Positions 18,762-27,681 of a stretch of 64,000 nucleotides of DNA are shown here, piece after piece (positions within the stretch are counted from its first letter, which is position 1; each line of letters starts with the position of its first letter). The stretch is from JABDIP01 sp965212545 (lineage in GTDB: Bacteria; Pseudomonadota; Alphaproteobacteria; DSM-16000; Inquilinaceae), in contig CBDBVB010000023.1 in NCBI GenBank assembly GCA_965212545.1, positions 1 to 64,000 on the forward strand. Direction: 5' to 3'. The notes under the pieces were generated by a model that was not told where the DNA came from, ran no database searches, and was given only the letters and a program-made list of their open reading frames with translations. The position numbers and the translations under genes were made by a program.

Positions 18762-19640
18762 TCACTGTCCCGAGGCCAGCTGCGCCGCGAGACCGTCCCG
18801 ATAGCTGGGGAACTTCAACGTCACGCCGAGTTCGGCCTTGATGCGGTCATTGTGGACCCGCTTGTTGTCGGCGTAGAAGCTGCGCGCCATCGGCGAAAGC
18901 TCCGCCTCTTCGAACGGCACCAGCGGCGGCGGCTCGACGCCCAGCAGGGCGCAGGCATGGGCGATGACGTCCTGCGGCGGTGCCGCATCGTCATCGGCGC
19001 AGTTGTATGCGGCGCCGGCGTTCGGATGGGCGATTGAGCCGTGGAGGATCGTCGCAATGTCGTCCACATGAATGCGGTTGAAGGCCTGTCCAGGCTTGTC
19101 GATCCGCCGCGCCCGCCCCCGACGCACCGTGTCCAGCGCGCTGCGGCCGGGACCATAGATGCCGGAGAGCCGGAACAGATGAACGGCAAGATCGCTCTCC
19201 GCCCCCAATGCCAGCCAGGCGCGCTCCGCCGCCAGGCGCCGGCGGCCGCGCTCGCCGGTCGGCTGCAGCGCCGATCGCTCGTCGACCCAGCCGCCGTCGC
19301 GGTCGCCATAGACTCCGGTGGTGGAGAGATAGCCCGCCCATTCAAGCGTCCCGTTGGCGGCGCTCGCGGCGAGGTCCAGGCCGTGGTGATCCAGCACCGA
19401 ATCGCCATCGGTATCCGGCGGGACCGAGCTCAACAGATGTGTCGCCCCGGCAAGCGCTTCGGACGCGTCATCCAGCGGTCGGCCGCGATCGAACAGATGC
19501 ACCGTCAGTCCCCGCTCCGCAAGGCAGGCGCGTTTCTCCTCGGCCCGGCAGGTTCCGGCAACGGTCCAGCCGTCGCGCAACAGCCGGTCGGCCAGGGTCA
19601 GCGCGGAAAACCCGAGTCCGAAGCAGAACAGGCGAGACAT
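18762..19640 (-). CDS. NAD(P)-dependent extended SDR / epimerase-like protein
   Basis: 292 residues, starting MSRLFCFGLGFSALTLADRL. The Rossmann nucleotide motif is G-L-G-F-S-A, and the extended-SDR hallmarks are LSTTGVYGDRDGGWVDE and the HVDD segment (RIHVDDIATIL). This pattern resembles E. coli YeeZ-type proteins, whose substrate is not established. The classical catalytic Tyr-x-x-x-Lys is not clear, which is also true of YeeZ-like members. The neighbouring nitroreductase lies on the same strand 90 bases downstream; the TPR gene starts divergently 47 bases away. Confidence 0.85.
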   Translation of the reverse strand: MSRLFCFGLGFSALTLADRLLRDGWTVAGTCRAEEKRACLAERGLTVHLFDRGRPLDDASEALAGATHLLSSVPPDTDGDSVLDHHGLDLAASAANGTLEWAGYLSTTGVYGDRDGGWVDERSALQPTGERGRRRLAAERAWLALGAESDLAVHLFRLSGIYGPGRSALDTVRRGRARRIDKPGQAFNRIHVDDIATILHGSIAHPNAGAAYNCADDDAAPPQDVIAHACALLGVEPPPLVPFEEAELSPMARSFYADNKRVHNDRIKAELGVTLKFPSYRDGLAAQLASGQ

Positions 19641-19687
19641 AGGCGATCGACTCTTGCATTGCCGGGATCACCCGCCATCATCGGAGG

Positions 19688-20506
19688 ATGATATCTTTGC
19701 CGGCGGCGACAGTACGAGTGACCATGCCCCGTCTCAAGCCCGATGCTCTCAGGACCAACGCTCTCACGCTCGTCAACGTTGCGCTGACAGCCCTCATCCT
19801 GTCGCTGGCCGCCACGGCGGTGTCGCTTGCGCAGATCGACCATAGTGCCGAGTACGATGCCTGTATGGTGCTGGCCGCTCGCGCGCCCTCCGACGCCCTT
19901 GCTTCGGCGCAGACCTGGGAAGAGGCCGGCGGCGGCAACCCGGCCCGGCACTGCGCGGCAATCGCCCAATTCAATCTGCGCGACTATCGCGCGGCGGCGA
20001 TGCGGCTGGACGCCCTGGCGCTCGAGATCGGCACCGTCGACCGGCCGCTGGCAGCCGGGCTGAATGATCAGGCCGGCCGTGCGTGGCTCTTGGCGGGGGA
20101 TGAAATCGCGGCGCTGGCGGCGTTCGGGCAAGCGATCGCGCTGACCCCGGACGATGCCGAACTCTACATCGGTCGGGCCTACGCACATGCCGGCCGGCAG
20201 GACTACCGGTCGGCGCTGAACGATCTGAGGCGGGCGGAAACGCTGGCGCCGGACTCGGCGGAAATCCACCTGTTGAAGGCGGCGGCGTTGCGGTTCCAGG
20301 GCGATGTGTCAACGGCATTGGCCGAGGCGGAGCGCGCCGCCCTTGCCGCGCCCGGAAATCCCGACATATTGCTGGAACGCGGCAACATCAAATGGCTGCT
20401 GCAGGATCAGGACGGTGCGCGCCGGGACTGGTCGCAGGTCGTGGCACTGGCGCCGGATTCCGCAGCCGCCCAGTCCGCCAGGCGCAACCTTGCCGGTCCC
20501 GAATAG
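19688..20506 (+). CDS. Tetratricopeptide-repeat protein, membrane-anchored or secreted
   Basis: 272 residues from ATG 19688; ATG 19724 (MPRLKPDALRTN) is a possible second start. A hydrophobic segment (VNVALTALILSLAATAVSLA, about 29-48) acts as a signal or anchor. The rest consists of TPR-like helix pairs: about 65-100, 130-160 (AGRAWLLAGDEIAALAAFGQ), 165-195 (IGRAYAHAGRQDYRSALNDL) and 200-265, with typical Ala and Pro positions. TPR domains bind other proteins; no partner is evident. The PQQ-type dehydrogenase gene follows in the same direction after 81 bases. Confidence 0.85.
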   Translation: MISLPAATVRVTMPRLKPDALRTNALTLVNVALTALILSLAATAVSLAQIDHSAEYDACMVLAARAPSDALASAQTWEEAGGGNPARHCAAIAQFNLRDYRAAAMRLDALALEIGTVDRPLAAGLNDQAGRAWLLAGDEIAALAAFGQAIALTPDDAELYIGRAYAHAGRQDYRSALNDLRRAETLAPDSAEIHLLKAAALRFQGDVSTALAEAERAALAAPGNPDILLERGNIKWLLQDQDGARRDWSQVVALAPDSAAAQSARRNLAGPE

Positions 20507-20587
20507 CGCGTCCGAAATGTTGCGCCTGACTGCCATGGCAGTCGCAGGGATTGCGCCGGTCGCAACGATCAAGGCCAGAAGAGGGAC

Positions 20588-21742
20588 ATGATGAGCATTC
20601 GCGAATACGCAGTCCTACTCTGTATCGCGCTTTCGGCATGTTCGCAGGCGGACGCGGTGGATCGGGTCTTCCAGTCCGATGAGGGGCCGATCCGGGTGGC
20701 AACCGTCGCCGACGGCCTGGCGCGGCCCTGGGCGATCGACTTCCTGCCCGATGGGCGCATGATCGTGACCGAACGGCCGGGACGCTTGCGCCTCGTCACT
20801 TCGGACGGCCGCGTCTCCGATCCGGTCGCGGGCGTGCCTGAGGTGGATGCCCGTGGCCAGGGCGGCCTGCTCGACGTCACCCTGCATCCGGAGTTCGCCA
20901 CCAACAGGCTGGTCTATCTGACCTATGCCGAGCCGGGCGAGGACAGGACCAATTCGACCGCGGCGGCGCGCGGCCGGCTCAGCGAGGACGGCGTCCGACT
21001 CGAGGGCGTCGAGGTGCTGTTCCGGCAGGAGCCGAAGGTGCGCAGCACCAAGCACTACGGCTCGCGGCTGGTGTTCGACGGTGCCGGGCATATCTTCATC
21101 ACCACCGGCGAGCGCTCCGAGCGACGCTATAGGGGGCAGTCGCAGGATCTCGACTCGCTGATCGGCAAGGTGGTGCGGCTCAACGAGGATGGCTCTATTC
21201 CGCCCGACAACCCGTTCGTCGGGCGCAGCGGCGCGCGCCCGGAGATCTGGTCCTACGGGCACCGGAACCCACAGGGTGCGGCGATGCATCCGGTGACCGG
21301 CGAGTTCTGGGCGATCGAGCACGGTCCGCGGGGCGGCGACGAGATCAACATCGCCCGACCGGGCGCGAACTACGGCTGGCCGGTGGTGTCCCATGGAGTC
21401 AACTATGACGGCTCACCGGTCGGAACCGGGCGCCGGCAGGCGCAGGGCATGGCCGATCCGATCGTCACCTGGACACCGGTGATCGCCCCCGGCGGCATGG
21501 CGTTCTATGCGGGCGGGGCATTCCCGGCCTGGGAGGGCAACCTGTTGATCGGCGGCCTTCGATCCGAGGCTCTGGTCCGGCTGGAACTCAATGGCGAGCG
21601 GGTGGTCCGGGAGGAGCGCCTGTTGGAAGCGCTGGGTCTGCGCATCCGCGACGTGGCGGTTGGCCCGGACGGAGTGGTGTATGTCGTCACTGACGAGAGC
21701 GACGGCGAAATCTTGCGTATCATGCCGACAGGTGGGGGCTAA
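20588..21742 (+). CDS. PQQ-dependent aldose sugar dehydrogenase-like lipoprotein (YliI family)
   Basis: 384 residues from ATG 20588 (a second ATG follows at once). The signal peptide has the lipobox LSAC with Cys18, predicting a lipoprotein. The body is a six-bladed beta-propeller of the soluble glucose/sorbosone dehydrogenase family, recognised by RPWAIDFLPDGRMIVTERPG, QGGLLDVTLHPEF, SRLVFDGAGHIFITTGER, WSYGHRNPQGAAMHP, EHGPRGGDEIN and NYGWPVVSHG. The conserved His and Arg residues of the active site and PQQ pocket appear present. Members oxidise aldoses using PQQ, passing electrons to a quinone or cytochrome; the substrate is not predictable. No PQQ biosynthesis genes are in this window. 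It converges with the next gene, 34 bases away. Confidence 0.92.
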   Translation: MMSIREYAVLLCIALSACSQADAVDRVFQSDEGPIRVATVADGLARPWAIDFLPDGRMIVTERPGRLRLVTSDGRVSDPVAGVPEVDARGQGGLLDVTLHPEFATNRLVYLTYAEPGEDRTNSTAAARGRLSEDGVRLEGVEVLFRQEPKVRSTKHYGSRLVFDGAGHIFITTGERSERRYRGQSQDLDSLIGKVVRLNEDGSIPPDNPFVGRSGARPEIWSYGHRNPQGAAMHPVTGEFWAIEHGPRGGDEINIARPGANYGWPVVSHGVNYDGSPVGTGRRQAQGMADPIVTWTPVIAPGGMAFYAGGAFPAWEGNLLIGGLRSEALVRLELNGERVVREERLLEALGLRIRDVAVGPDGVVYVVTDESDGEILRIMPTGGG

Positions 21743-21775
21743 GCCAGCGGAGCGACGGAATCGGCCGGTATACCG

Positions 21776-22507
21776 TCACCAGAATACGAAAACACCGTTG
21801 ATTGCCGCCAAGGCCGACAGCAAGAGCGGCGGGGCCAGCCAAATGCCTAATGCATATCGAACAATCGGCCAGCGACGACGTCGGACCCGTCGCACGATGT
21901 ACAGGCCCACCGCGAGGAATAACCCGACCGGCAGGAAAAGGACGGTCATGAAAATGCACGTGAGCAATGCGCGGAACAGCGCTTTGTGGATGTGCAAACG
22001 TTCGAAGCGCTGCTCCGGAAAAGCCTGGAAGCTATACCGATATGCATCACGAACGCTCATCCAGGGCACATCTTGCGGTGCGTCGCAGTCCGCGACCATC
22101 GATTCGTATGCCGTCTCGTCGAACGGACCGAGGACGGTTGCGGATGCGCGGTCGACAACAAACCGATGGAATACGTTCGTGTTGACCTGCGGGGAGGGTC
22201 CTGACTCCCGCGACATACCGTAGTGCAGGGCCAGTATGCATTCGTCATTCCAATAGAGCTTGGCGAGCGGTCCAAGTCTCAGTTCGGGCCAGCCATGACG
22301 AAATATCAGCCCCCGTCCGCTCAACGGCACAAGCCCGGGAGTGATTTCGGTTATGGTGACATCCCTGCTGTTGGCGTAGAGCAGTCCGTAGTCGTCAACC
22401 AACCGCACGTGGAAATCATTCCAGCCGGCCGCCCTTGCATCCGGTGCCAAGACACCGATTACCAGAAGACCGGCCAACAAACCGGCGGGAAGAAGTCGAT
22501 GCGTCAC
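21776..22507 (-). CDS. Hypothetical membrane protein with signal peptide and two C-terminal helices
   Basis: No family recognised. GTG 22507 is preferred, because GAGGA lies eight bases upstream and the first residues (THRLLPAGLLAGLLVIGVLAPDARAA) form a clean signal peptide; an ATG at 22585 would add 26 unsupported residues. The protein is about 243 residues. The middle (about 30-165) would be extracytoplasmic and has conserved-looking Trp and Cys residues (WNDECILAL, ADCDAP). Two C-terminal membrane segments, roughly 175-200 and 212-240, are separated by a basic cytoplasmic loop (RRVRRRRW). Its neighbours are a convergent PQQ dehydrogenase and a glutathione S-transferase-like gene. Confidence 0.6.
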   Translation of the reverse strand: MTHRLLPAGLLAGLLVIGVLAPDARAAGWNDFHVRLVDDYGLLYANSRDVTITEITPGLVPLSGRGLIFRHGWPELRLGPLAKLYWNDECILALHYGMSRESGPSPQVNTNVFHRFVVDRASATVLGPFDETAYESMVADCDAPQDVPWMSVRDAYRYSFQAFPEQRFERLHIHKALFRALLTCIFMTVLFLPVGLFLAVGLYIVRRVRRRRWPIVRYALGIWLAPPLLLSALAAINGVFVFW

Positions 22508-22607
22508 CGCATCCTCAGCGTGTTTGGCAGGATCGCCGCTACAGTCACAGGAGTTGATTGGGATTCCACTAAAGTCCGAACACAACAGGTAGTGTCCTGG
22601 ACAGATC

Positions 22608-23276
22608 CTAGAAATCCAGATCGGCGTAGTGGCGTGGCGGCGGGATCCCCGGGATCAAGTCGCCCAGAAGCGGCTGGAAGCTGGGCCGGCATTTGATACG
22701 CGCGTACCAGTCCTTCGCCTCGGGATGCTCATTCCAGGGCACGTCGCCGATATAGTCGAGCACCGAGAGATGCGCCCCGGCAGCGATGTCCGCCAGGCTG
22801 AACGCCTCGCCCGCCAGCCAGTTTCGCTGCTCCGACAAGTAGGCGATGTAGTCCAGATGGTAATGGATGTTGGCCTGGCCGGCGCGGATCGCCTCGGAAT
22901 TGGGCTGACCGAGCCCGAGGAAGCGTTTCATGATCTTCTCGCCCACCAGGTTGTCGGTGACCTCGGTGGCGAATTTGCGATCGAACCAGACGACCAGGCG
23001 CCGGGTCTCGGCCCGGCCGATTGGATCGTCGCCGAGCAGCGTCTTTGCCGGATGTACCTCCTCGAGGTATTCGTTGATCACCCAGGCATCCGTGAGGGTC
23101 GTGCCGTCGTCTTCAATCAGCACCGGCACGTCGCCGGCCGGATTGAGCGTCAGGAACTCGGACCGGCGCTCCCACACCTTCTCGACCTTGAGATCGAAAT
23201 CGAGTTCCCTCTCGGCGAGGGCGACCCGCACGATCCGCGAAGGCGCGGACAACCAGAGATGCAGCAAGGTACGCAT
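22608..23276 (-). CDS. Glutathione S-transferase family protein
   Basis: 222 residues from ATG 23276 (MRTLLHLWLSAPSRIVRVAL); a longer frame upstream is GC-driven noise. The N-terminal thioredoxin-like domain has the Ser of SAPSR at the usual catalytic position, the cis-Pro motif GDVPVLIEDDG, and DAWVINEYLEE, which binds the glutathione gamma-glutamyl group. The C-terminal all-helical domain contains the N-capping motif FSLADIAAGAHLSVLDYI. Detoxification or stringent-starvation-like roles are both seen in this family; I cannot choose. It is separated from the next minus-strand gene (response regulator) by 124 bases. Confidence 0.93.
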   Translation of the reverse strand: MRTLLHLWLSAPSRIVRVALAERELDFDLKVEKVWERRSEFLTLNPAGDVPVLIEDDGTTLTDAWVINEYLEEVHPAKTLLGDDPIGRAETRRLVVWFDRKFATEVTDNLVGEKIMKRFLGLGQPNSEAIRAGQANIHYHLDYIAYLSEQRNWLAGEAFSLADIAAGAHLSVLDYIGDVPWNEHPEAKDWYARIKCRPSFQPLLGDLIPGIPPPRHYADLDF

Positions 23277-23400
23277 GGCGCGGCACTCTACCAGCGCGCG
23301 CCGCCCTTGCCATGCGTCACGACGTCGGGAGCCGGTACTCCGATGTCTCCACCGGTTCGGGCGGCAGCTGGCCCGGCCGGACCCGGCGGCGGACAAAGCA

Positions 23401-23766
23401 CTAGCCGAGCAGCGACCTGACCATCTGAAGCAGCGCGCGAGGGCTATAGGGTTTGGCGATGTAATCGTCGCAGCCGGCATCCCTGGCCTTGATCTCGTCG
23501 CCGCTGAAAGCGAAGGACGTCACAGCGATAACCGGAATGCCTTGTAGAGCGGGGTCGGATTTGATGTGCCGGGTCGTCGCATAGCCGTCCAGACCAGGCA
23601 GTTGCACATCCATGAGAATCAGATCCGCCTTGCGATCACCCAGATACGTGATCGCGGCCTCGCCGCTGGTGACCTCATCGGTGCCGTATCCGGCGTGGGA
23701 CAGCATGTCCCGCATGATCCGGCGGTTGTCCTCCTGATCTTCGACAATCAGGATCCGCTTCGTCAT
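23401..23766 (-). CDS. Single-domain CheY/DivK-like response regulator
   Basis: 121 residues, only a receiver domain. ATG 23766 gives MTKRILIVEDQEDNRRIM. The acidic pocket is Glu9-Asp10, the phospho-acceptor is Asp53 in LILMDVQLPGLDG, the switch Thr is in VIAVTSFAF and the conserved Lys is in YIAKPYSP. No output domain follows. Its start overlaps the end of the kinase gene by four bases (ATGA), so the two are translationally coupled and the kinase is the likely phosphodonor. Single receivers of this type act by protein-protein interaction or as phosphorelay intermediates (DivK, for example). Confidence 0.94.
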   Translation of the reverse strand: MTKRILIVEDQEDNRRIMRDMLSHAGYGTDEVTSGEAAITYLGDRKADLILMDVQLPGLDGYATTRHIKSDPALQGIPVIAVTSFAFSGDEIKARDAGCDDYIAKPYSPRALLQMVRSLLG

Positions 23767-25643
23767 GCCGCCACGGTCTGCCGCTCGGTCCGGACCGGTA
23801 CCGTGAAGATGAACTCGGCGCCCTGGCCCAGAGTCGAATCGACCCAAAGCCGGCCGCCATGCAATTCGATCATCCTCTTGGCGATGGCCAGCCCTAGCCC
23901 GGTTCCGCCCTGGCGTCGCGTGATCGAGCCGTCCACCTGGTAGAAATCTTCGAAGATCGTGTGCTGATCCGTCTCGGCGATCCCCGGGCCGGTATCGGTG
24001 ACCGACACGGTGAACGATATATTGTCGCACTCCACGCCGACCGATACCGTGCCGGATTCGGTGAACTTGACCGCGTTCCCGACCAGGTTCATCAGAGCTT
24101 GTGTGATCCGGCGCCCATCACCCCAGCCGGCCGGCAGTTCAGACGGTATCGAGCACTCCAGGGCGATCTGCTTCTCGGCCGCCAACGGCCCCAGAGAAGC
24201 CTCGACCGTACGAACCACGTCCGCCATATCATATCGGCCGAGCGACAGTGCCAGCCGGCCGGCTTCGATCTTGGACAGGTCGAGCACGTCATTGATCAGT
24301 CCGAGAAGATGCTGGCCGTTGCGTTCGACACGCTCCATGGCCTCCCGGACCGCCGGCGAGATCTCGCCATAGGTGCCGTCGATCACCAGTTCACTGAATC
24401 CAAGTACCGCGTTCAGCGGCGTCCGCAGTTCGTGGCTCATATTGGCCAGGAATTGTGATTTCGCCTCGTTCGCCCGCTCGGCTTCCCTCTTGGCGGCGAT
24501 CAACTCGTCCTGGGACTGCCGGATCCGGGTTATGTCGCGGAAGACCCAAACGCGAGACTGGGCGTGATCCTGCCCATCCACCAACTCGGCCCTTGAGATC
24601 AAGACGGGCACCGATTCACCGTTCTGGCGTCGCGCCAGTCCTTCGCGCGGCTCCAGATCGTCGCCCGACAAGCGTTCGACATCCATGAACCGCGCCAGTG
24701 GGCGGCCAATGAGTTGATCTTCCTCCAGCTCGAGCAGCGTACAGGTCGCGGCGTTGACCTTGCGGATCAGCCCTTCGGCGTCGGTCACCACCAGACCATC
24801 CAGCATGCTGGTCAGAATGCTGTCGAGATACGCGTTGCTGACCGTGGTGCGCCGCAGATTGTCAGCCATCTCCACGAACGACGAGGCAAGTTCGCCGACC
24901 TCGCCGGGCCCGCCCAGTCCGTCGGGCATCCGGAAATCACCGCGGCCGATGCGCCGGGCCAAGAGCGACAGCGAGGTAATCGGACGGCTGAGGCGGCCAC
25001 CGACAAAGAACGCCAGCACGATGCACAGCATGGCGGCCACCGCGGCAATCTCCACCGATGTCGCCAGTATCAAAACCGTTGCATCCGAGACCCTGCGGTC
25101 ATGATCGTCACGAACAGCGGCAAGCTCCTCGCGGATCGGCATCATCGACACGGCGAGGACGACATGGCCGAGTGTCGTGCCGGAGAGCTTTACCGGCGTC
25201 GAAGTCACGATTTCGTCCTCGAGGAATTCGACCATCGTCGATGAGGGCAAGCCGTCCCCGGCGCTCCACGCCGCAACCGTCGATACGTCATCGGTGAAGC
25301 CCGGGATATTGCCTTCCAGATACAGCAACCCGGATCCATCCAGAACCGCCACCCCATCGACATCCGGCAGAGAGGATAAGCCCGAAACCAGGGTGTCGAT
25401 CTCCTCGACATCCAGGCGATAGAGCGCGTCGACGACGCTTTTTGACAAGGCGGTCGACAGGCCAACGGCCCTTTGCTGGTACTGGCGCAGCAGGGCGCCG
25501 TCCATCGACGCCGCAGTCGACTCGCGCAACTCGTCCGCGGCACTCCTCAGTTCCAGATACTGCGCCACCGACTGCATGACGACGACCGTAAGGGTGAGGC
25601 CTAGCAGCGTCAGCGCGTATCGGATTTTCAGGCGAAGCCGCAT
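23763..25643 (-). CDS. Membrane histidine kinase with periplasmic sensor, HAMP, PAS and kinase core
   Basis: 626 residues. Order: TM1 (about 9-29), a periplasmic sensor of about 160 residues, TM2 (about 192-216), HAMP (about 216-268), PAS (about 272-385, LDSILTSMLDGLVVTDAEG), HisKA with the phospho-acceptor His404 in MSHELRTPLNAVLGFSE, and HATPase_c with N box (NLVGNAVKFTE), G1 box (DTGPGI) and G2 box (GGTGLGLAI). The gene starts 9 bases after a PhnD-like binding-protein gene and overlaps the response regulator by four bases, so binding protein, kinase and regulator form one operon. The binding protein may present its ligand to the periplasmic domain. The signal is unknown. Confidence 0.94.
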   Translation of the reverse strand: MRLRLKIRYALTLLGLTLTVVVMQSVAQYLELRSAADELRESTAASMDGALLRQYQQRAVGLSTALSKSVVDALYRLDVEEIDTLVSGLSSLPDVDGVAVLDGSGLLYLEGNIPGFTDDVSTVAAWSAGDGLPSSTMVEFLEDEIVTSTPVKLSGTTLGHVVLAVSMMPIREELAAVRDDHDRRVSDATVLILATSVEIAAVAAMLCIVLAFFVGGRLSRPITSLSLLARRIGRGDFRMPDGLGGPGEVGELASSFVEMADNLRRTTVSNAYLDSILTSMLDGLVVTDAEGLIRKVNAATCTLLELEEDQLIGRPLARFMDVERLSGDDLEPREGLARRQNGESVPVLISRAELVDGQDHAQSRVWVFRDITRIRQSQDELIAAKREAERANEAKSQFLANMSHELRTPLNAVLGFSELVIDGTYGEISPAVREAMERVERNGQHLLGLINDVLDLSKIEAGRLALSLGRYDMADVVRTVEASLGPLAAEKQIALECSIPSELPAGWGDGRRITQALMNLVGNAVKFTESGTVSVGVECDNISFTVSVTDTGPGIAETDQHTIFEDFYQVDGSITRRQGGTGLGLAIAKRMIELHGGRLWVDSTLGQGAEFIFTVPVRTERQTVAA

Positions 25644-25652
25644 CGCGTCCGA

Positions 25653-26624
25653 CTATTGTTCCATGAACTGACGAATCTGACGGACGGTCTCCAGCCCGTC
25701 CAGTGCGGCCCCGTCGATCCGATCGTAGCGGCTTACGCGAAAATACCGCTCCAGGGTCCGGCGGCCGTCTTCGGTCTCGTGCATGCCTTGGAGAATCTCC
25801 GACAACCGCGCCTTCATCTCGGGCGCCAGACTGCTGCGCACAAGCATCAGAGATCGGATTATCGGCGGCGTCTCGTGGATAACGATCAGGTCGTTCCTCA
25901 GAAAGGCCGGCGCCTCGTCATCGTTTTCCCAGTCAAGATTGCTAACGACACCGACATCGGCCAGCCCGCGATGCACCCACGCCACCACATTGGCCTCCCC
26001 CTCGGCGAAGGAATAGCCAACCACCCCCTCCGGCACGTCACTCCCGGGAGCGGCCAAGGGCAACAGTTCGATACCGGCCAATTCCAGGGTCACGCGGGGA
26101 ACCAAATAGGCCGAAGTCGATCCCGGATCCTCGAAGGCGATCGAATGTCCAGGAAGATCGGCAATGTCCTTGAGGCCCGAATCGGCGCTGACGAAAAACA
26201 GGGTATGGTACTCGGCGACGCCGTGCTTCCATTCGCGGAGCATCAGTTCAGCGACTCCCGCATCGACAAGGTCCGTAGCCATGAAGGCGGTCTCGGACAT
26301 GAAATCGACGCGGCCCGAGGCCAACATCTCCCGCATCTCCTCAAAGTTGTCGACCATGACCACATCGACGCCGGTGACGCCGTCCGGCGCCAGCTGCACG
26401 GCCATGTAGTCGGCCAGCGCGCGCATACGGTCGAAGTGGTTGCGCGGTTTCTCGGAGATTCGCCCAAGGACAATACGGTTGCCTTCATCCGCCGCCGCGG
26501 GCGGGCCGGCGAAGGCACAGAGACTCACGATCACGATCGAAACCAGCAGGCGCAATGTCCCGGCGCGCCGACAAGCAAACTCGGGCAATTGTCTGTTCGT
26601 TCGCATCGGATCGCGTCGCCGCAT
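25653..26624 (-). CDS. PhnD-like periplasmic substrate-binding protein (sensor partner)
   Basis: 323 residues from ATG 26624; ATG 26606 (MRTNRQLPEF) is as likely. The signal peptide (about 22-45) ends near PPAAADEG. The mature part is a type 2 periplasmic binding fold of the phosphate/phosphite/phosphonate-binding (PhnD) family: VLGRISEKPRN, LADYMAVQLA, FMSETAFMATDLVDAG, the ligand-loop motif FEDPGSTSAYLVPR, and DVGVVSNLDW. No ABC permease or ATPase lies nearby. Because the next gene is a histidine kinase 9 bases downstream, the protein probably senses an anion rather than feeding a transporter. A membrane-anchored paralogue is at 27682-28743. Confidence 0.88.
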   Translation of the reverse strand: MRRRDPMRTNRQLPEFACRRAGTLRLLVSIVIVSLCAFAGPPAAADEGNRIVLGRISEKPRNHFDRMRALADYMAVQLAPDGVTGVDVVMVDNFEEMREMLASGRVDFMSETAFMATDLVDAGVAELMLREWKHGVAEYHTLFFVSADSGLKDIADLPGHSIAFEDPGSTSAYLVPRVTLELAGIELLPLAAPGSDVPEGVVGYSFAEGEANVVAWVHRGLADVGVVSNLDWENDDEAPAFLRNDLIVIHETPPIIRSLMLVRSSLAPEMKARLSEILQGMHETEDGRRTLERYFRVSRYDRIDGAALDGLETVRQIRQFMEQ

Positions 26625-26801
26625 CGTGATGGTCCATTCATTGGTTCGGCGTCTTCACCCAACCGGGCGTGCCAGCGCTTCGAACTCTGACTTGCGGCCG
26701 ATGCAGGGTACAAAACGCAGAAACACTATACCAAAGTCTTACCGTCGCTTGGCACCGAATTGCAGATCTCGGCGATTGCGCCGCATACCTGCCGTGCAAC
26801 C

Positions 26802-27554
26802 CTACGAGGCAAGCACACGATAGTGATACCGGTACGCCGGTTGAAATCCGGCAGCTCGGTAAAGACCGTGGGCAGGCTGATTGTCGGATTCGACCTGAAG
26901 GAACAGGAATTCTGCCCTTTGTCGGCGCGCCCAGCCCGCAATCGATGCGATCAGCGCCCGCGCCACGCCGCGCCGCCGCCAGGCGGGCAGGCAGTGGACC
27001 GCGCCAATGCAGACCCAATTGCGTTCGGCCGCGGCGAGGGCCGCCCCGGCTGGCCGACCGTCCAGCCGCACCAGGAACAAGGCCCTGGGCCCGTCGATGC
27101 GATCGACAATATCCTGGCGTGGGTCGCCGTTCCCAAATCCCTTGTCCGGCCAGCAGGTTGCAAGCCATTCCAGGGTCGGCTCCGGCGCGATCTCGACTGG
27201 CAGCGCAGCGCGATCGTCGACCTGGCCCATCGCCGCCGTAAGAACATCGCTATAGCCCTCGGCGCGATAGCCCCTGCGCGCCAGCGCCTGATCAAGTCCG
27301 ACCGGCAGCGATGCCTTCGTCAACTTGAAACATGGCGTCAGCCCTTCCCGGCGATACCGCCGTTCAACGGTGGCGACCCTGTCGTCAATGGATGATGCGC
27401 CATCCCAGCCATTCGGCAGGACAGAGTTGGCTCGACGCGTAACGCCGCTGTCCAACGACAACAGCCAGCCATCCAGGTTCTCCGTCGTCCGCGCCGGCCA
27501 GGTGCGGGCGCCAATCCTCTCCAATCGGCGAATCTCGATGTCCGAAAAGGACAA
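26802..27554 (-). CDS. GNAT family N-acetyltransferase
   Basis: 250 residues from ATG 27554. The C-terminal half has the GNAT fold: FLVRLDGRPAGAALAAAERNWVCIGAVHCLPAWRRRGVARALIASIAGWARR contains the acetyl-CoA pyrophosphate-binding motif R-R-G-V-A, and the segment ending GLYRAAGFQPAYRYHYR is the usual C-terminal strand and helix. The N-terminal 110 residues (beginning MSFSDIEIRRLERIGARTWPA and including TRRANSVLP) resemble the duplicated half of two-domain GNAT proteins. The substrate is unknown. It lies between two PhnD-like genes on the same strand. Confidence 0.88.
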   Translation of the reverse strand: MSFSDIEIRRLERIGARTWPARTTENLDGWLLSLDSGVTRRANSVLPNGWDGASSIDDRVATVERRYRREGLTPCFKLTKASLPVGLDQALARRGYRAEGYSDVLTAAMGQVDDRAALPVEIAPEPTLEWLATCWPDKGFGNGDPRQDIVDRIDGPRALFLVRLDGRPAGAALAAAERNWVCIGAVHCLPAWRRRGVARALIASIAGWARRQRAEFLFLQVESDNQPAHGLYRAAGFQPAYRYHYRVLAS

Positions 27555-27588
27555 GATGCCACCTCACCATCCGATACCGTGCAAACGC

Positions 27589-27659
27589 GAAACGCTCCGG
27601 TCCATACCTTGGCATGAACCGGAGCGCGTTTCCCGCGTCAAGGGCCCCGAAGGCCCTTG
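27589..27659 (-). terminator. Paired hairpins downstream of the second PhnD-like gene
   Basis: On the minus strand CAAGGGCC-TTCGG-GGCCCTTG (27659-27639) comes first, then CGCTCCGG/CCGGAGCG (27593-27600 with 27619-27626), extended by GAAAC/GTTTC across a bulge. Both stems lie between the stop of the PhnD-like gene and the GNAT start. There is no long T-run, so termination is plausible but not certain. Confidence 0.45.
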
Positions 27660-27681
27660 CGCCTGATATCAGTGCAGGCAG

